64,000 nucleotides of DNA from Ancylostoma caninum (GCA_037903475.1 JBAJFG010000247.1:248001-312000); one strand, 5' to 3'; positions 46,640 to 61,589 are shown, counted from the first letter of the stretch. Notes: generated by a model not told the origin, from the sequence alone. A program made the numbers and translations.

Positions 46640-48319
46640 CAATGCTGCTCATGGGATCGCGAAAACCGACGCTCGCTCCGCGGAGTCACCGTCGCGCACC
46701 GTCGCTTCGCCATAACTTGCTTAGAACTGCCCCAATCAAAGCGTTTTGATCACCAATCGATTTGCCTCGTCGAGATCTTTCGAATGACCTACCGAATGTG
46801 GGGGTATGCCTTCTGCTTACTGGTTTTCGCCAAGTAATCGATATATCGATCGATGCCATGTAATGGATCGAATCTGTAGTAGCAGAAATACGCGCGGTGA
46901 GTCGGAACTGAAGCTCGATTTCGATGATTTTCTCTCAACAAGGGCAAAAACTTCCAAAATCATGCAAGAAGGCGCAGAACTGGGCAAACTCTACAAAGAC
47001 ATCCGATTTTCGACGAAGTTGCTGATAGAGCGCACCGTTTCATCGCAATTAGGTAATCTGAATGGGGAATGATTGCAGGTTGGAAATAATAATTGCCGCT
47101 GGCCTGCTAATCTCGATGTTACTCTCGCCTCAATGGGATGAGCTACCGACCTATCTAAGGAAAGGTGATCAAGAACAATGAGTGCTCTTCCAGAAATTGT
47201 AGTTGCGATGTTTCCAGCCGTCCTCGCTTGTCACCTAGGACAGCGTTAATTTTGCTAGAAATTAAGGCGCACTCCTGTATCTGTCTCAAACAGCCCTGGA
47301 AGAGCGGTTGGACAATGGGAGCCTATGCAATCTCGAAGAACTCGTAAGTGAGCACATTCTGTGTGAAAAGCACAAGTTTTCCAGAGATTCGATTTTCCAG
47401 CACTATGTATTAACTCATGCAAAGCTTCCCTTTGGAAGCGAGGGTCCCACAACGACGCGTTTGTGGTGGGTCCCAGGTTCAATGCCCACCCGCTGAATTC
47501 GTTTTGCAAAATGCTGGAAAAGATGAAAAAACCCCGTATGAGGGGTTCTTAAAGGCAGTTGCGGTTTTTTCATTGATTTTCGCATGGCGCAGTGGCTAAG
47601 CGTCTTGTCTGGCGAGCAACAGATGGAGGGTTCGATGCCCGAGTTTGGCAAGGTTTTGCAAAATGTTTTACGAAATGTTTTGCAAAAAAGACTCGGGCAT
47701 CGAACCCTCCACAACATCGCAACTACAATTTCTGGAAGAGCACTCATTGTTCTTGATCACCTTTCCTTAGATAGGTCGGTAGCTCATTCCATTGAGGCGA
47801 GAGTAACATCGAGATTAGCAGGCCAGCGGCAATGCCACTTGCAGGTCTTCTAGTCATATTTCCAACCTGCAATCATTCCCCATTCAGATTACCTAATTGC
47901 GATGAAACGGTGCGCTCTATCAGCAACTTCGTCGAAAATCGGATGCCTTTGAAATCATGTAGAGTTTGCCCAGTTCTGCGCCTTCTTGCATGATTTTGGA
48001 AGTTTTTGCCCTCGTTAAGAGAAAATCATCGAAATCGAGCTTCAGTTCCGACTCACCGCGCGTATTTCTGCTACTACAGATTCGATCCATTACATGGCAT
48101 CGATCGATATATCGATTACTTGGCGAAAACCAGTAAGCAGAAGGCATACCCCCACATTCGGTAGGTCATTCGAAAGATCGGTAGTAGACAGAGACAAATC
48201 GATTGGTGATCAAAACGCTTTGATTGGGGCAGTTCTAAGCAAGTTATGGCGAAGCGACGGTGCGCGACGGTGACTCCGCGGAGCGAGCGTCGGTTTTCGC
48301 GATCCCATGAGCAGTATTG
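46640..48319. mobile_element. 1.7-kb foldback element with ~590-bp arms
   Basis: TA at 46638-46639 and 48320-48321 flank the element. The left arm (about 46640-47220) and right arm (about 47710-48319) are inverted copies with few differences; ends read CAATGCTGCTCATGGGATCG and CAATACTGCTCATGGGATCG inward. The loop of about 490 bp has a tRNA-like segment. Frames in the arms are palindrome by-products. No transposase is seen. Confidence 0.85.
47581..47710 (+). repeat. tRNA-like A/B-box segment and inverted B-box in the foldback loop
   Basis: TGGCGCAGTGGC (47585) matches the RNA polymerase III A box, and GGGTTCGATGCCC (47628) matches the B box at tRNA-like spacing. GGAGGGTTCGATGCCCGAGT (47626-47645) returns inverted at 47691-47710, giving a 20-bp stem. 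It is a tRNA-derived or SINE-like piece; acceptor-stem pairing is not convincing, so it is not called a tRNA gene. Confidence 0.5.
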
Positions 48320-48321
48320 TA

Positions 48322-49728
48322 GTAATGCATAAACCTAACGACAGAATGAAGATATCAGGACAATTTTAGTATAGCAGGTATTTCGAAATAGAAACACACA
48401 GCGAGCAAAACAATCTGCAGAAGAGACATGAGCGAGCGCACACAGTGCAAAACGCCAAGATTAGATAAGGTGTTATGACAGAAAGTATAATGCAATGCAA
48501 AGCTTTTCGCGACTGTGTTTGTCCAGTGATGGGTTGCCAGCAGATGACACATTTCCAAACAGTGCGCAGCCGCCTTAGCAGAAGATGGTGGCATGACAAA
48601 GGGGGGGGGGGGGGAATGGTGTTCACAGGTTTCTCTTTCGACAAAACACAAGTACATGCCATATTTCCTTACCAAAAGTGTTCCGGTCGCAGCAAAAGAA
48701 CTTTTCATTATCAGACAAATTTTTCAAAGGAGCAGAAGAAATTCTCTTTTTTGCAGCCATGACGCAGCTGAGACGGAGCGACACTCACGCTTTGGCGGCT
48801 CCGCTGCATTTTCATTCAAGGTTAGCCTGCCGTGTTGACCACTTTCCATGGAAACAGTGTGGATGTTTATGCGTACGTCCGGCATGGATACGTGCGTCTG
48901 GCGCGTGATTGACGCACGCACCTAGCATAAATTGCCCTCTGAGCGGAACAACACCTTGAGCATGCTGAAACCAAACTCTAAAACAGTATGGTAACTACAT
49001 TATGGATCACAGTGAGGATACAAGCAATGCTCACCAAAAGTACAGAGAATTGTTTCCACTGTGGGTAAAGAAGGTGAAGCGTAATGAAAGCAGTCATCTC
49101 TAAACGTTCTTGCGAGTGACTGTTGTACACTGCCCTTTATACATATGTACAGGAAAACCCGTGCAAGAAAAAGCGATGATTGCAGAACATAAATATGACC
49201 CTAGCGCTTTATTATCGAGTAAGATAAGTTAACGATTTCGAAACACGGCCAGGAAACGGAAGCTTTTTTTCCTGCACATGAAATTCTATTGCAATATTTC
49301 AGCTGTCATTTCACCGCCGAACACAGCCTTCAATGGAATTAAGATGGTAAAAAAAATCTCGACGCAGATAAGATGAGGAACTCTTAAAAGAAGACTGCAG
49401 AAGAGTACCACAATGAGTCATGTCAAAAGCCTGTGAAAAAGGATTTATGAAAGTACGATCCGTTCCACAGCAAATATAAAGTAGATCGAACTGCCTCTCT
49501 CTGGCTATTTTTGAACTTCAAGCCTCTGGATTTTGCCAACAACTCTATATTTGTGCCCATCCTCAGGACAAATGGATCTGAGATCAGTAGATACGCCCGC
49601 CAAAAACTCGCGTCTTTCCCAGCGTTTGGATAACTCCTGGTTTTTAGCAAGATGGAGCAGTAGGAAGCAGGAATTCTGTAAACAGCGCATCATTTTTTTT
49701 GCTATGGACAGAATAGATAAGCAAAAAG
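48322..49728. other. No gene supported
   Basis: A G-run lies at 48600-48614. The segment 48885-48940 with GCGTCTGGCGCGTGATTGACGC resembles a piece near 56860. Frames here overlap on both strands without recognisable domains. Confidence 0.35.
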
Positions 49729-49736
49729 ATGGCTAG

Positions 49737-50002
49737 TAGTGGCGGAAGCAGAAAGTGGGCGAGAGAGGGGGGGGGGGCGTGGGAAAAAATGGGGTCTCCG
49801 CCGTTTTGGGGACCCAGACGGAAAATAAAATTAATAAAAATTTCAATTATAATGATAAATAAATAATAAAAATTATATTAAAAATAATATTATAAATAAA
49901 CAAGTAAAAATAAACTAAGACAAAATTTTTATTTGTATTGTAAAGTAACTTCGAAAATTTGGCGACCCATTCTCGGGGGGGGGGGCCATGCGTCCGCCAC
50001 TG
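49737..50002. mobile_element. hAT-type MITE
   Basis: An exact 8-bp duplication ATGGCTAG flanks it (49729-49736 and 50003-50010). The ends are TAGTGGCGGA and, inverted from the right, CAGTGGCGGACGC. The inside is an A/T-rich spacer between G-rich arms. It has no coding capacity. Confidence 0.85.
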
Positions 50003-50010
50003 ATGGCTAG

Positions 50011-51331
50011 AGCTGAGAAAATTAACCAATGAACCATGGAGCAGGATCACTTGATAGTAACAATACCCGTAAAATGGTGGACAACTCCATAAGACGAAAA
50101 GATAGGAGCAAAAGTTATAAGATAATGACTGAGGGATCAGAATTGGACAGCATAAAATTAAATTTGTGGTATAAGTCTTTCCAGGAAGCTCCCAAGAATG
50201 CAGTGGAAGGAAAGCATGAAAAAAATCATTCCAAAAACGATTTTTTAAAAAAAAGATAGCAAATCACAAAATGACACATCTGAATGACACAATAGGGCGG
50301 ATATCAAGAATGGGGAGGGTGGCAAGACGATACAAGCTCCATTCATAAAATATGTACGTAGACGAAAATTGCAATAGATCAAAAGTCAACTCAGGAAAAA
50401 AAGATGAAAATCAGGAAAGATGTTGAGGTAACTAAAACACAGGTACCAATCTCACCAAAGTTCCACGCGAGCGAAAATTCACATGGAATCATCTTTGCTG
50501 TCACTTCAGTTTACCCATAACATCTACCAATAGAAAACGAGAAATCCGCGAAAGCCTCCACAATGCCGCACATTTTTTGTAACTATATGTATTTGCCCAT
50601 GGCTCTGTGCTGATGACTAATTACTAAAGCATGTCCAGTCATCTGGGGAAGATGAGATGATTATACGAGGTAAATATTTGACAAGGCAAGAACTTGTATC
50701 TTGGAATATCAGGTTGGAGAAGGTTCAGGCGGAGAAATGGAGATTAGAGTGAAAAAGAAAAAATATGTGGAGTAAATCCATGAGCGTTTTCTGACTCCAG
50801 GAAAATATAGAAGGCAAGTCTGATCCAAATCGAGGAGAGGCGAAGAAATTAATAGAGAACGAAAAAGGAAAAGCTATCTGTTCCAACAAGGAAGGCGAAA
50901 ATGGCAAAATAAGGTTTCTTTTCCAACAGCTGAATAAAATGCGTCCAGCAAAATACTGAGTTAACCGAGTTTCTCACTGCCATCTGAAAATTAACGGCAA
51001 AGCATAGTGAAGAAAAAAGGAAACTTTTGAGAGAATGCAGTAAAGAAGGAAACGGCGTTAAAAGGAAGTCACTGAAAAATCAAAGGTTGAACTTGTAGCA
51101 AATCAGCTCAAGGCAACGGGAAAATTTCTAGAAGGCAATGCGAGGAGTGGGTTGATGCAGAATAGTGCGGCACACTCTTTACTGGAAACACATTGAGTTC
51201 AATCGGAGGTTGACCATTCTCCTAGGAGACGCGCCACGTAGGAAATTTACGAGTTCATTCTGCCTGCCATACGGGTGTTTAGGCAAAACTGTGGAGTAGT
51301 TTTATTAAATACCATAAGAATTACATGAATG
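50011..51331. other. No gene supported
   Basis: Mostly A-rich sequence. The piece at 51210-51290 resembles 23970-24060 (CGCCACGTAGGAAATTTACG against CACCACGCAAGAAATTTATG), another sign of relationship between the two serpin upstream regions. Confidence 0.35.
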
Positions 51332-51333
51332 TA

Positions 51334-51881
51334 TTAGGTTGGGCAATAAATTCGTGCGGTTTTTCTGAGCATTCAGTGTGTTTCCACGGAGTGGACTCGT
51401 TGGACTTTGGTTTTCTCTGGAAGTTATTATTTGAAATACTTCTTCTTCATATCTAGAGCAAGTCCCTGCGAGAAATCGTTTCATAACTGTACGAACTGTG
51501 CGTACAGAACAAGATGCATCCTCCAGCCCATAATCGAACTCTGTGAAGCAGGCACCCACTTCTGTGGTGTCCCTTCAACAGTAATGTCTTCCAATTAGAT
51601 GCTGTTGATGTCTCCAACAGAATGAGCTGCATTTGTTCCACTATTGTAGTAGAACAGTTGGAGGTGTCGAAGATGTACGCTCTTGTCGAATTGGAGGGTC
51701 GCATTTTATGAGACAGAAAAAGAGAAGTAGCGAGAAATTGGGGAAATTGGTTATGATATTTATAAAGAGCAGAAAAAAATAGCTACAAGACTACCTATGA
51801 CAGGCTATCGAAATTAGATCAAATTCTCGTAAAAAAGATTGAGTTGAAAAAAAAACCGCACGAACTTATTGCCCAACATAA
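51334..51881 (-). mobile_element. Mariner-like element, short and decayed
   Basis: TA at 51332-51333 and 51882-51883 flank ends TTAGGTTGGGCAATAAATTC and (inverted) TTATGTTGGGCAATAAGTTC, both continuing GTGCGGTTTTT. The 548-bp interior has only eroded minus-strand frames, not clearly transposase. Confidence 0.8.
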
Positions 51882-51883
51882 TA

Positions 51884-53582
51884 CTTATGTGATGGCTGGA
51901 AACTATGAATGCAACAATATTTCAGTGCTAAAAGTGTTTTAAGAACTTAGTCGAGCACAGATTTCGGCAGCAGCATGTCGATCATCCTCCACTTTACAGT
52001 AATAGGGGAGCTCCCAAAAATCCTCTATTGACGGGGAATCGGCCAATCAGAAGCCAGAGGATGACAGCGCACGGTGTTAGAGATCAAGAATGTCAGCTTT
52101 TTTACGAATTCAAGCTTTCAAGAGTCTTTTCCGCGCTAGGATACACCAGCTAGGGAGTCCAACGGACTCAGCATGTTGTTCTCAAAGGGGCATCTATCCA
52201 CGTTTGCGAATTCAATCCGGAGTCATCTCGTGCATTCTAGGCTGGCCAGGAGTACGAATCACACCAGATGCACTTCATTATTGAAACTACCTATTATCCA
52301 TAGCGCATGGTTCAGCAGGGATTTCTTTTAGAAGAATTTTATTCCCTCTAAAAATGGTGTAGGGGCAATTTTCGACTATTGTACAACCGCAAAAGAAAAA
52401 ATGAATGCAAAGTATGTAGATGCCAGGGTTAGAAATCATGAATGCATAACCAAGCAAAACCAGGTTAGTTAACCAGTTTTCACGTCTTGGGTCTCTTTAC
52501 ATTACGTATCCTGTAGGTAAACCAACCACGCAGACCTTCGTTTGCATACGCGGTTATTGTTTTGAGGATCCCCGCCCAGAGTGTTTCAAAAGGCTACAGT
52601 GGTGACCAACTCCATAATCGCCTCTACTACTACTCTTCATACAGATTCAGAATTGTCAAAAATTCTATCTTGGATTGAAGGAAAAGACTTGCGAATGCAG
52701 ATGGATTAGAAAAGCTGGGAAGGGATACGAGTTCGAAAGAAAGCGGTTGATGTGTGTCGTAAAACGAGCGCTTGGAAACGACCCTTCAGAATGTCAGGAC
52801 AAAAAAGAGCATAATCGTTACGGGATCGCCTTAAACGCAGCTCAATGTGTCCGGTTTGGGAAGGTCAAATGATATTTCCAAAAAATCTCAATCGACGCAA
52901 TAGGTGAGCTCAAAAATCTCTAATCGACGCAATAAATGGATGAACGATTTATTGAAGTATTGAGTGGAATGAGCAATTGTCATGTTGCAACAACAATTAA
53001 GAGCAATTAAACTAGCACGTTGCTCTAAAGAAGAAACCATTACACCGTAGTGAAGATACAAGCAATGCAGAGGAGCATCACCGCTGTGATGCTGTAAAGT
53101 GGCTGCAAATTAATGCTGTGGACAGGACAAAAAACAGGGTCGCAGGAGAAGTTTTTTTTTCTACGGTTCATCAATATTTCTCTTAGGGAGTACAAGAACA
53201 AAAAAGCAATGGTAGAGCAAATAAATAACTGGAACTATGCATAGAAAAGGAGGAAAATAACCGAAAATACCGAAAAAAAACTGTAAGTGAAAAGGAAAGG
53301 TGTGCAGGGCAAGAGAAGCTTTAGTCTTGACGCTGAGGTTAGACCTTCACTTGCCAAGATAGTTCAAATGAAAGGATATATGATTTTAAAAAAAAAATTA
53401 GGCTACTGCAGGCACTGCAGACATATTGCAAAAAACAAAAAAGAAAGGAACAAAATACCAATGCTCCGTTTCGTTCCTTCCACTATACGGAGACAAAAGT
53501 AAAAGAAATAAGACCACCACCGGAACTCGTCAGTAGTGAATGGTGGTCTTGTGAATTAGAAAATGTTAAGAATTAAACCAAC
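51884..53582. other. No gene supported
   Basis: No domain or RNA gene was recognised. A repeated phrase about AAATCTCAATCGACGCAATA near 52880-52940 indicates a small duplication. Confidence 0.35.
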
Positions 53583-53654
53583 CTGATCTGCTGTAGCATC
53601 TTCTTCTTCCTCCTCTTGTTTGTCCTCGCACTCGTGTGGGTCGCTGCTTCGTGT
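53583..53654 (-). CDS. Possible internal exon of an unknown acidic protein
   Basis: The acceptor TTTGCTTCAG and the donor CAG|GTTGGT bound a 24-codon phase-0 exon encoding DPHECEDKQEEEEEDATADQ at its end. It would follow in phase the putative first exon at 55803-55922. The intron would contain the TG microsatellite. The product and remaining exons are unknown. Acidic composition alone gives no function. Confidence 0.3.
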
Positions 53655-53761
53655 CTGAAGCAAAGGATTTTCCAAAACGAAAGCGAGGCTAAAACGAGTA
53701 TGGAACACAGAGTAAAAAGGAAGTAGAAGGAGGACAAGAAAGAGAAGAAAAGAGGTGAAAA

Positions 53762-55802
<2,041 letters not shown>

Positions 55803-55922
55803 ATTTAGTTTGGGACAGATTTTATCCTTTGAATTCTCATTACTACTCACATTCAATACTCCATCAATAAGTTTAGTCGCTGAATGTGAATCGGATCTTC
55901 CTTTCATTTCCTCAGTCTGCAT
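55803..55922 (-). CDS. Possible first exon of an unknown acidic protein
   Basis: The ATG at 55922 opens a 40-codon frame (MQTEEMKGRSDSHSATKLID at its start) ending at AAAT|GTGAGT in phase 0. A second GTGAGT after GVLN, 48 bp earlier, could give a shorter form. An acceptor-like TTCTGCAG lies 23 bases before the ATG, with a short upstream frame. No signal peptide or domain is seen. The link with the exon at 53583 rests on matching phase only. Confidence 0.3.
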
Positions 55923-58900
55923 CTAGTCAACATCATCCATCTGCAGAATTAAATGGTGAAAGAGAAGAAAGCTCGACAAAATCGGACGACATCTGAAATT
56001 TTTGTAATATCCCCTGGATCGTAACTTATGTAGAACATTTCGGAAATATTCCAACATATTGAATTCTGAAGTGTTCGAACTTTACAGAAACAAAATGGTC
56101 AATACAATTCATCAATGACAAAGAAAAATAGAAAAAAACTCGATGACGAAGAAGAAGACTGTCATTTCTAGCGCGATTTCCCGCAGGCCCCGGCACGAGG
56201 TCTTCCCAGGGCCAAAATCAAAACGAAGCCCCTTTGAAAAACCAAAATTTTACGAAGCCCCCTTTGAACATGCAAACGAAAGGAAAACGTTAGCCCACTC
56301 TAAAAATAGGAGTTCCGGGGAACAGCTCATGGTGGGGCACGAGTTCATAGTGCAAACTACAATCCGAGGAACGTAAAGGCACAACATTCTGATGGCATAG
56401 ATTTGAAGAAAAAACCTTCAATCCGAAAAGGAACGGATTAAAAAGTTGGGCAGACCAAAGAGCAACTTATACTAGATGCGTGCGTTTGACGCGCGTGCGT
56501 CTATATGATGAAGGATAGGGCCAGTCGCATCGCTGACGCGGCTCAGGGGCACGCGTTTAGACGCTATTATGGTTGATGAGCGTCAAATCTGACGCGTCTG
56601 CCTGAACTTTCACGAAGTTTTCGCGATGTGTCGATGCGGCGAAGATTAGAACGCAGTTTGTTCTCGGCAAAGCCAGGAACATTCGCATCCTGCCGCGCAT
56701 TCTCTTCTCCTCTTCGTTTTGCACTGTGCATCGCCGCGTCAAATTTGACGCGCATCAACCATAGATACCTCCTTACGGCCTCGAGGCGGCCGTACATTCT
56801 TTTCATTGAGGATGTACATGCCGAACGGTCCTCATGGACGATCCTTCGCAAGTTGATGCGTGAGTCTGACGCACGCAGCTGGTTTAAATTACCCTATATT
56901 GATGATTGAAGGAAATGGAACGGTCACTGGAACGTGTGAGGATGAACAGGTGATTCTTGTTACAAGGGAGAACGCGTTGAAACTAGTCCGCGGCGTCGTT
57001 CGATTGGAGCACATATTCTACAGGCTTGGACTCCGTAGGATTCCAAGGATTCCTGCGCAGTGTAAACGCAACGGAATGATTTGATATCTTCAGTAACAAA
57101 AGAACTAAAGCGGTACTACAAGTGTTCACTGCGAAAAGCCGAAAATTATGTGAAATAAAAAAGTGTATGCTCATTATGTATTTTGAACGCCAAATTACCT
57201 CAAGTTAGCAACACTCCGAGAACTATGAATTCCATACTTCATGGATCGAATCCATCAGGTGCTTGAATGATGAAGCGGACCTTGAAGAAAAAGTGTTTGC
57301 TGCAATAGCCCAAAAGTTATGTGAAATAAAAAAGTGTATGCTCAGTAAGTGGCTTAGGTCGCTCTGGGCGACCTGGGGGGCGACCTGAGGTCTCCCTCAC
57401 ATATATTCTTTGCGACGTACATCGGTTGTGGCAATACTGAGCATACAGTTGTAGAGCCCCCTTAGTTCTCCCCACACTCCAATTTTCAAGCCCAATCTTA
57501 AAGTCTGGACTTCGCAGCAGCTCCACGAAATTTCCGGAAAGGGTTTTTCGCGTATATCTTTCGTGCGGTACATAAGTTTTGATCGTTCGTTCAAATAGCT
57601 GTAGTGTTCCCTTAGTTCTTTTGTTAGTAAAGATATCATGTCATTTGGTTGCGTTTAGACTGCGCAGGAATTCTTAAATCCTACGGTGTATGTAGAATAA
57701 GTGCTCCAATCGGAATACTTGGACCAGACAGTCGCCTGGCCGCTCAAAGAGCGAACAGCCTCGTTGCAAGCCATTTTTCGGCATCGGTCGCCCCTGTTGC
57801 GCCGCTCAAAGCACGAGCAGCCTCTCCACACTCAATGATGAGGTCACTTAACTTATTTAATGCCCCTGCCTCGCCTGATGAACGTGATGCTTCTCTTAGA
57901 AGTAACAAACGCAATTTTTTCCAGTACGAAGCCCCCCTTGCTTTTCGGCCCTTTTACGAAGCCCAGCTTGCCCCCGGGGAGACCTGTGCTGGGGCCTGAT
58001 TTCCCGTAACTGAAGCGTTTAACGTGATAATGCACAATTTTTATAGTCGCGCTGCTGGCTTGGCGGGAAGCTAAGGGCCGCCGCTCGGCCGCTAACGACG
58101 TGGGTAGCTCGCGGCCGGGCGGCGGCACATAAAATTAGGGCCGCTTCCCGGCCGCACGGCCCATGAGGCGCGCGGGCCGCTCCCTGCAATTGTCTGAGCA
58201 GCGTCCCTCAAGTGCCGCCGCGAAAAGCGCGTACGCGTTTGAGCCTATTTTTGGATGATCTTGGGTAAACATCCACTTACTCAAGTCTACAGTACGAACA
58301 CAGACCTGCGCCCAGATTGAGCTGTGATCCTAGGTTTGAGACATGCAAACCACTTCATCGCCCCCGAAAAACAGCCTTTCCGAGGCGAAAGCAGCTCGTG
58401 GGGCGACAAAATAAGCTTTCACCTCGCGGTGTGTGTAACTGCCGTTGAAACGTGTTCGGCCCGTGTTTGTCGTCCCGGAATCTCTAAGTTAGGGGTCCGC
58501 ATCTCTGTTAAAGTGCTACTTTTTGACAAGCTTAGGCAAGTAGAGGTATAAAGTTTGGGCATGAATAGCCATCTCTCGACACAATTTGATCGTGGAACAC
58601 TCCATCAAGTATGGACCCGTGAACTGTAGATCCAGGATCATCGAAAATGAAGAACTGGAGCATTGAGCAACAGTACCTGATTGTTTAGAACATATACGCA
58701 AACTTGAGACGTATACAGGGAGATACATCAATCACCGAGAGAGACGCTGCCACAATCAGTTTGATATTTTTCAACGAAGCTCCAAGTCACAGCAATTCCA
58801 CGCGCAAAATGGCAGACGCCGGGTTTACGGGCTGGGCTATTTCGCTTATTTCTGCGACTTTTTCGCTGAAACTTTTGCATTTACCTATGGAGTCGACCCG

Positions 58901-60363
58901 CTATCATAGCCTAATGAGCTCTCAAGCTAAAAGGTTTTGTATGGACACTGCCTTTAACCCGATAAATGAAAGAGTAAATCCCGATTGAACGCGATAAATG
59001 ACCACACAAACGTGTGCTAGTCTACATTTACGAGAGACTTCGTTGAAAAGTTGTATGAAACAAAATCAGATAAAAGAGCAGTACGAGCGCTCAGTTCCAA
59101 AACTGGAAACGTTTCTAATTTTTTTTCTTCGACAGGGACACAATTTCAGAAAATGTGAGTGGCATTAGAGGTACCCCAATACTTGCAAGTGCAACCATTA
59201 CTTTTTTTCTCCGATTTGCTAGAAAAATCGATTGCCCTTGCAGCACTGAAAAGGGCACCCATGCTTTTGGAGCACTTGGGATACCAATCACAGAATGGCG
59301 CAGGATATATAATTCACGGAAATCTGCAACGGATGAAGACACGGCACCAGCTTGCAAAGTTAAGGAATTTTCTGGTGCGACCCAAAAATACGGCGGAACA
59401 TGCTCTCTCCGGGCAGGATCAAGGACAACGCTTGAATGAATCGCATTTCGAAGTTTTCGCGTTGTTACTAGAGCATGCCATCTTATAGCAACGAATTCGA
59501 CACTATAATTGGTAAATTTAATACATACTTGTAAACTGTTATCGGTATCGAGCACATCATCTGTGATGTAATAAATAAGAAAAATAATACTAGAAAGGAT
59601 ACATAAGACCTCCCCCTTTTGAGCTATCTATCTTGTACTCTCACTTCTGTTGAACACTAACCCAACTCCTGCACCCAATTCCTATCTGAATAGTGAGTTT
59701 TCTTTTTTTTTTTCACTAGCTTTCCATGAAAACCCATCACTGTTAGAGTGCGCTATAACCCCAATATTAATGTCCAAGCACTTCTAATCTCAAATATTAG
59801 GACTTCCTTACTTTCAAATTCTATAGCTACCCCATTCGTGAAAAGGACAATTTATACTGTATTCGTGCACTTCACATCTACGGCTGTCTCATGTCCAGTT
59901 AGCCCCTTCCCGTCACTGACGCAGCGCAGAGGCTGATGAAACGCACACATTCCCATCGTCTTCTAACATACGCATCTTATACAGACTAGTCCTTGCAAAT
60001 ACATTATGTTCCGCCCACCAGTACCAATGTATGCACATTTACTACTTCCCACATTTATAGCACCAATACTAGATATATAGTTAAATGTTGCACCTTCGAT
60101 CCTCTCAATTCCAACCTCCATCAGAACAACTGAACTTCCTGGCCAATTCCTGATTAACAATATTCATAATTAAAAGAGGATAAAAACAATATGAACACTG
60201 TGGAGAGATCTATGATACGCATACATATAACATGACAAACACTCGACTCACAGCAAACACAAAACATTTAAACACGCGGAACTAACTACTCGCACTTAAT
60301 AACAACATATAACGTTTTCAAATTTAAGACGAATCAGACATCAGTATTAACAGGTTAACATGT
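55923..60363. other. Repeat-rich region without confirmed genes
   Basis: It contains a MITE at 56568, a duplicated 60-bp phrase (57119-57177 and 57288-57348, with TTATGTGAAATAAAAAAGTG), and the right GC-rich arm. At 59115-59560 three frames on both strands are open at once, and none has a recognisable domain. Confidence 0.35.
56568..56763. mobile_element. Short MITE with GACGC-rich inverted ends
   Basis: Ends read TATGGTTGATGAGCGTCAAA and, inverted from the right, TATGGTTGATGCGCGTCAAA, continuing TYTGACGCG, about 29 bp in all including the flanking TA. The element is 196 bp with TA on both sides. Confidence 0.7.
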
Positions 60364-61103
60364 TCAGTCATCATTGGGAGGAGTTGGGCTGCGTGATCGC
60401 ATCTCGGCTTCGCCATTTCCGTTGTCATTACCAGCTGGAGAAGCTGAGCGACGTGGAGAACCGTCACGAGACCTCAAATGTTACCACTGAGTATTCGAAT
60501 TAGATTACCAAGCCAAAGTGAAAGACGAGAAACTTACTGGCTCCTTGAACGCGTTCTCGACTTCGACCTGCTTCCATTCTCTTCCTTCTTGGGTGATGCG
60601 CTACGTGAGCGGGAACGCGAGTGAGAACGAGATCGCGAACGTGACTTGCTGGCACTCCTTGAGCGAGAGCGGCTCCTGGATCGAGAACGAGAGTGGCTTC
60701 GGCTGAAAAAAAAAGTATTAGATCATTGTTGGAGACGCTATCCAGCAACTCCTACACCAGTCTTAGACTGGGCAATAAATAAATAGGATGTAAACAAATT
60801 AAATAGAGTACCGACCTGCGGCTCCTAGAGCGCTTTCTGTCACGGGAGCGACTGCGGCTCCTCTTCTCTGAATCGTCAATTAACTTCAGCTTGCGTCCAT
60901 TAATTTCTTCCCCCTGCAGCTTATCCAAAGCTCGTTCCAGATCCTCACGCGTTGCGAAGCAGACGACTCTGAAAAAACAGCAGCATCAATTAGGAACAAA
61001 AAGTCAACGACATAAAGGACACTCACCCTTCGTTTCTTTCGTTCTTATGAGCGTCCGCAAAAGTAACTTCACATCCGGCTTTGCGCATCAGATCTTTCAA
61101 ATC
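60364..61103 (-). CDS. SR splicing factor (SRSF4/5/6-type), 3' part
   Basis: Exons on the minus strand are 61027-61103, 60816-60968, 60538-60702 and 60364-60472, consistent in phase. The first two encode the second RRM: DLKDLMRKAGCEVTFADAH, then VVCFATREDLERALDKLQGE and INGRKLKLIDD. The others encode the RS domain (long Arg-Ser runs) ending EAEMRSRSPTPPNDD. SR proteins act in the nucleus in exon recognition and alternative splicing. The SWQ preceding DLKDLM and the whole first RRM are not found in the window and probably lie in exons beyond it. The last intron ends at an unusual TTTGAG. A nearby CTCAG acceptor would give a short alternative tail. Confidence 0.88.
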
Positions 61104-61589
61104 CTATAAAGGAAACCAGTTTAAAAGGAGTTATTGCTTGGAACAACATCGACTTCCTTAAAATGTATTTCACTAAACTCAGGGTGCTGAATTTGACACC
61201 GCAAACTTAGCCTTACATTGCGCTTCACAAGAGTTGGATGGTGAATTAGCTACGCACCGAAAAAGCAACCTTCGATCCGAATAGCTTAGCTGCTCATACA
61301 AGATATAGCTATGCACAAGATATTTCCGTCAGGATTCCACTGTAAAAAGTCAGTGAGGTGACAATCCTTTTCTTCTGGCTTTACCTAACATAACTCGTAT
61401 TAAGAACTCAACTACCGCTACATATAGTAAGCGCCGATGGAAATGCGTTCTTCACGGACTCTGAATGCACGTGGCAGGACCCCTCCAAAAGCGCTGAAAT
61501 CGTCACCGTGGTGGCAAACCCTTGGGTTCTCTTGTTAGCTGGCATCAAATGCGATGAACAACTACTAAAAAGACCCTTATTTGCTAATA
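61104..61589. other. Spacer between SR gene exons and the plus-strand exon
   Basis: No exon for the missing RRM1 is visible here. It could be intron of the SR gene. Confidence 0.4.

Noticed and set aside
46806..48147. Matching frames (MPSAYWFSPSNRYIDRCHVM) on opposite strands
   Set aside because: They come from the inverted arms of the foldback element, not from duplicated genes.
59115..59560. Overlapping frames of 94-146 codons on both strands
   Set aside because: Three phases are open at once and none shows a domain, splice context or family motif; it was not called as a gene.
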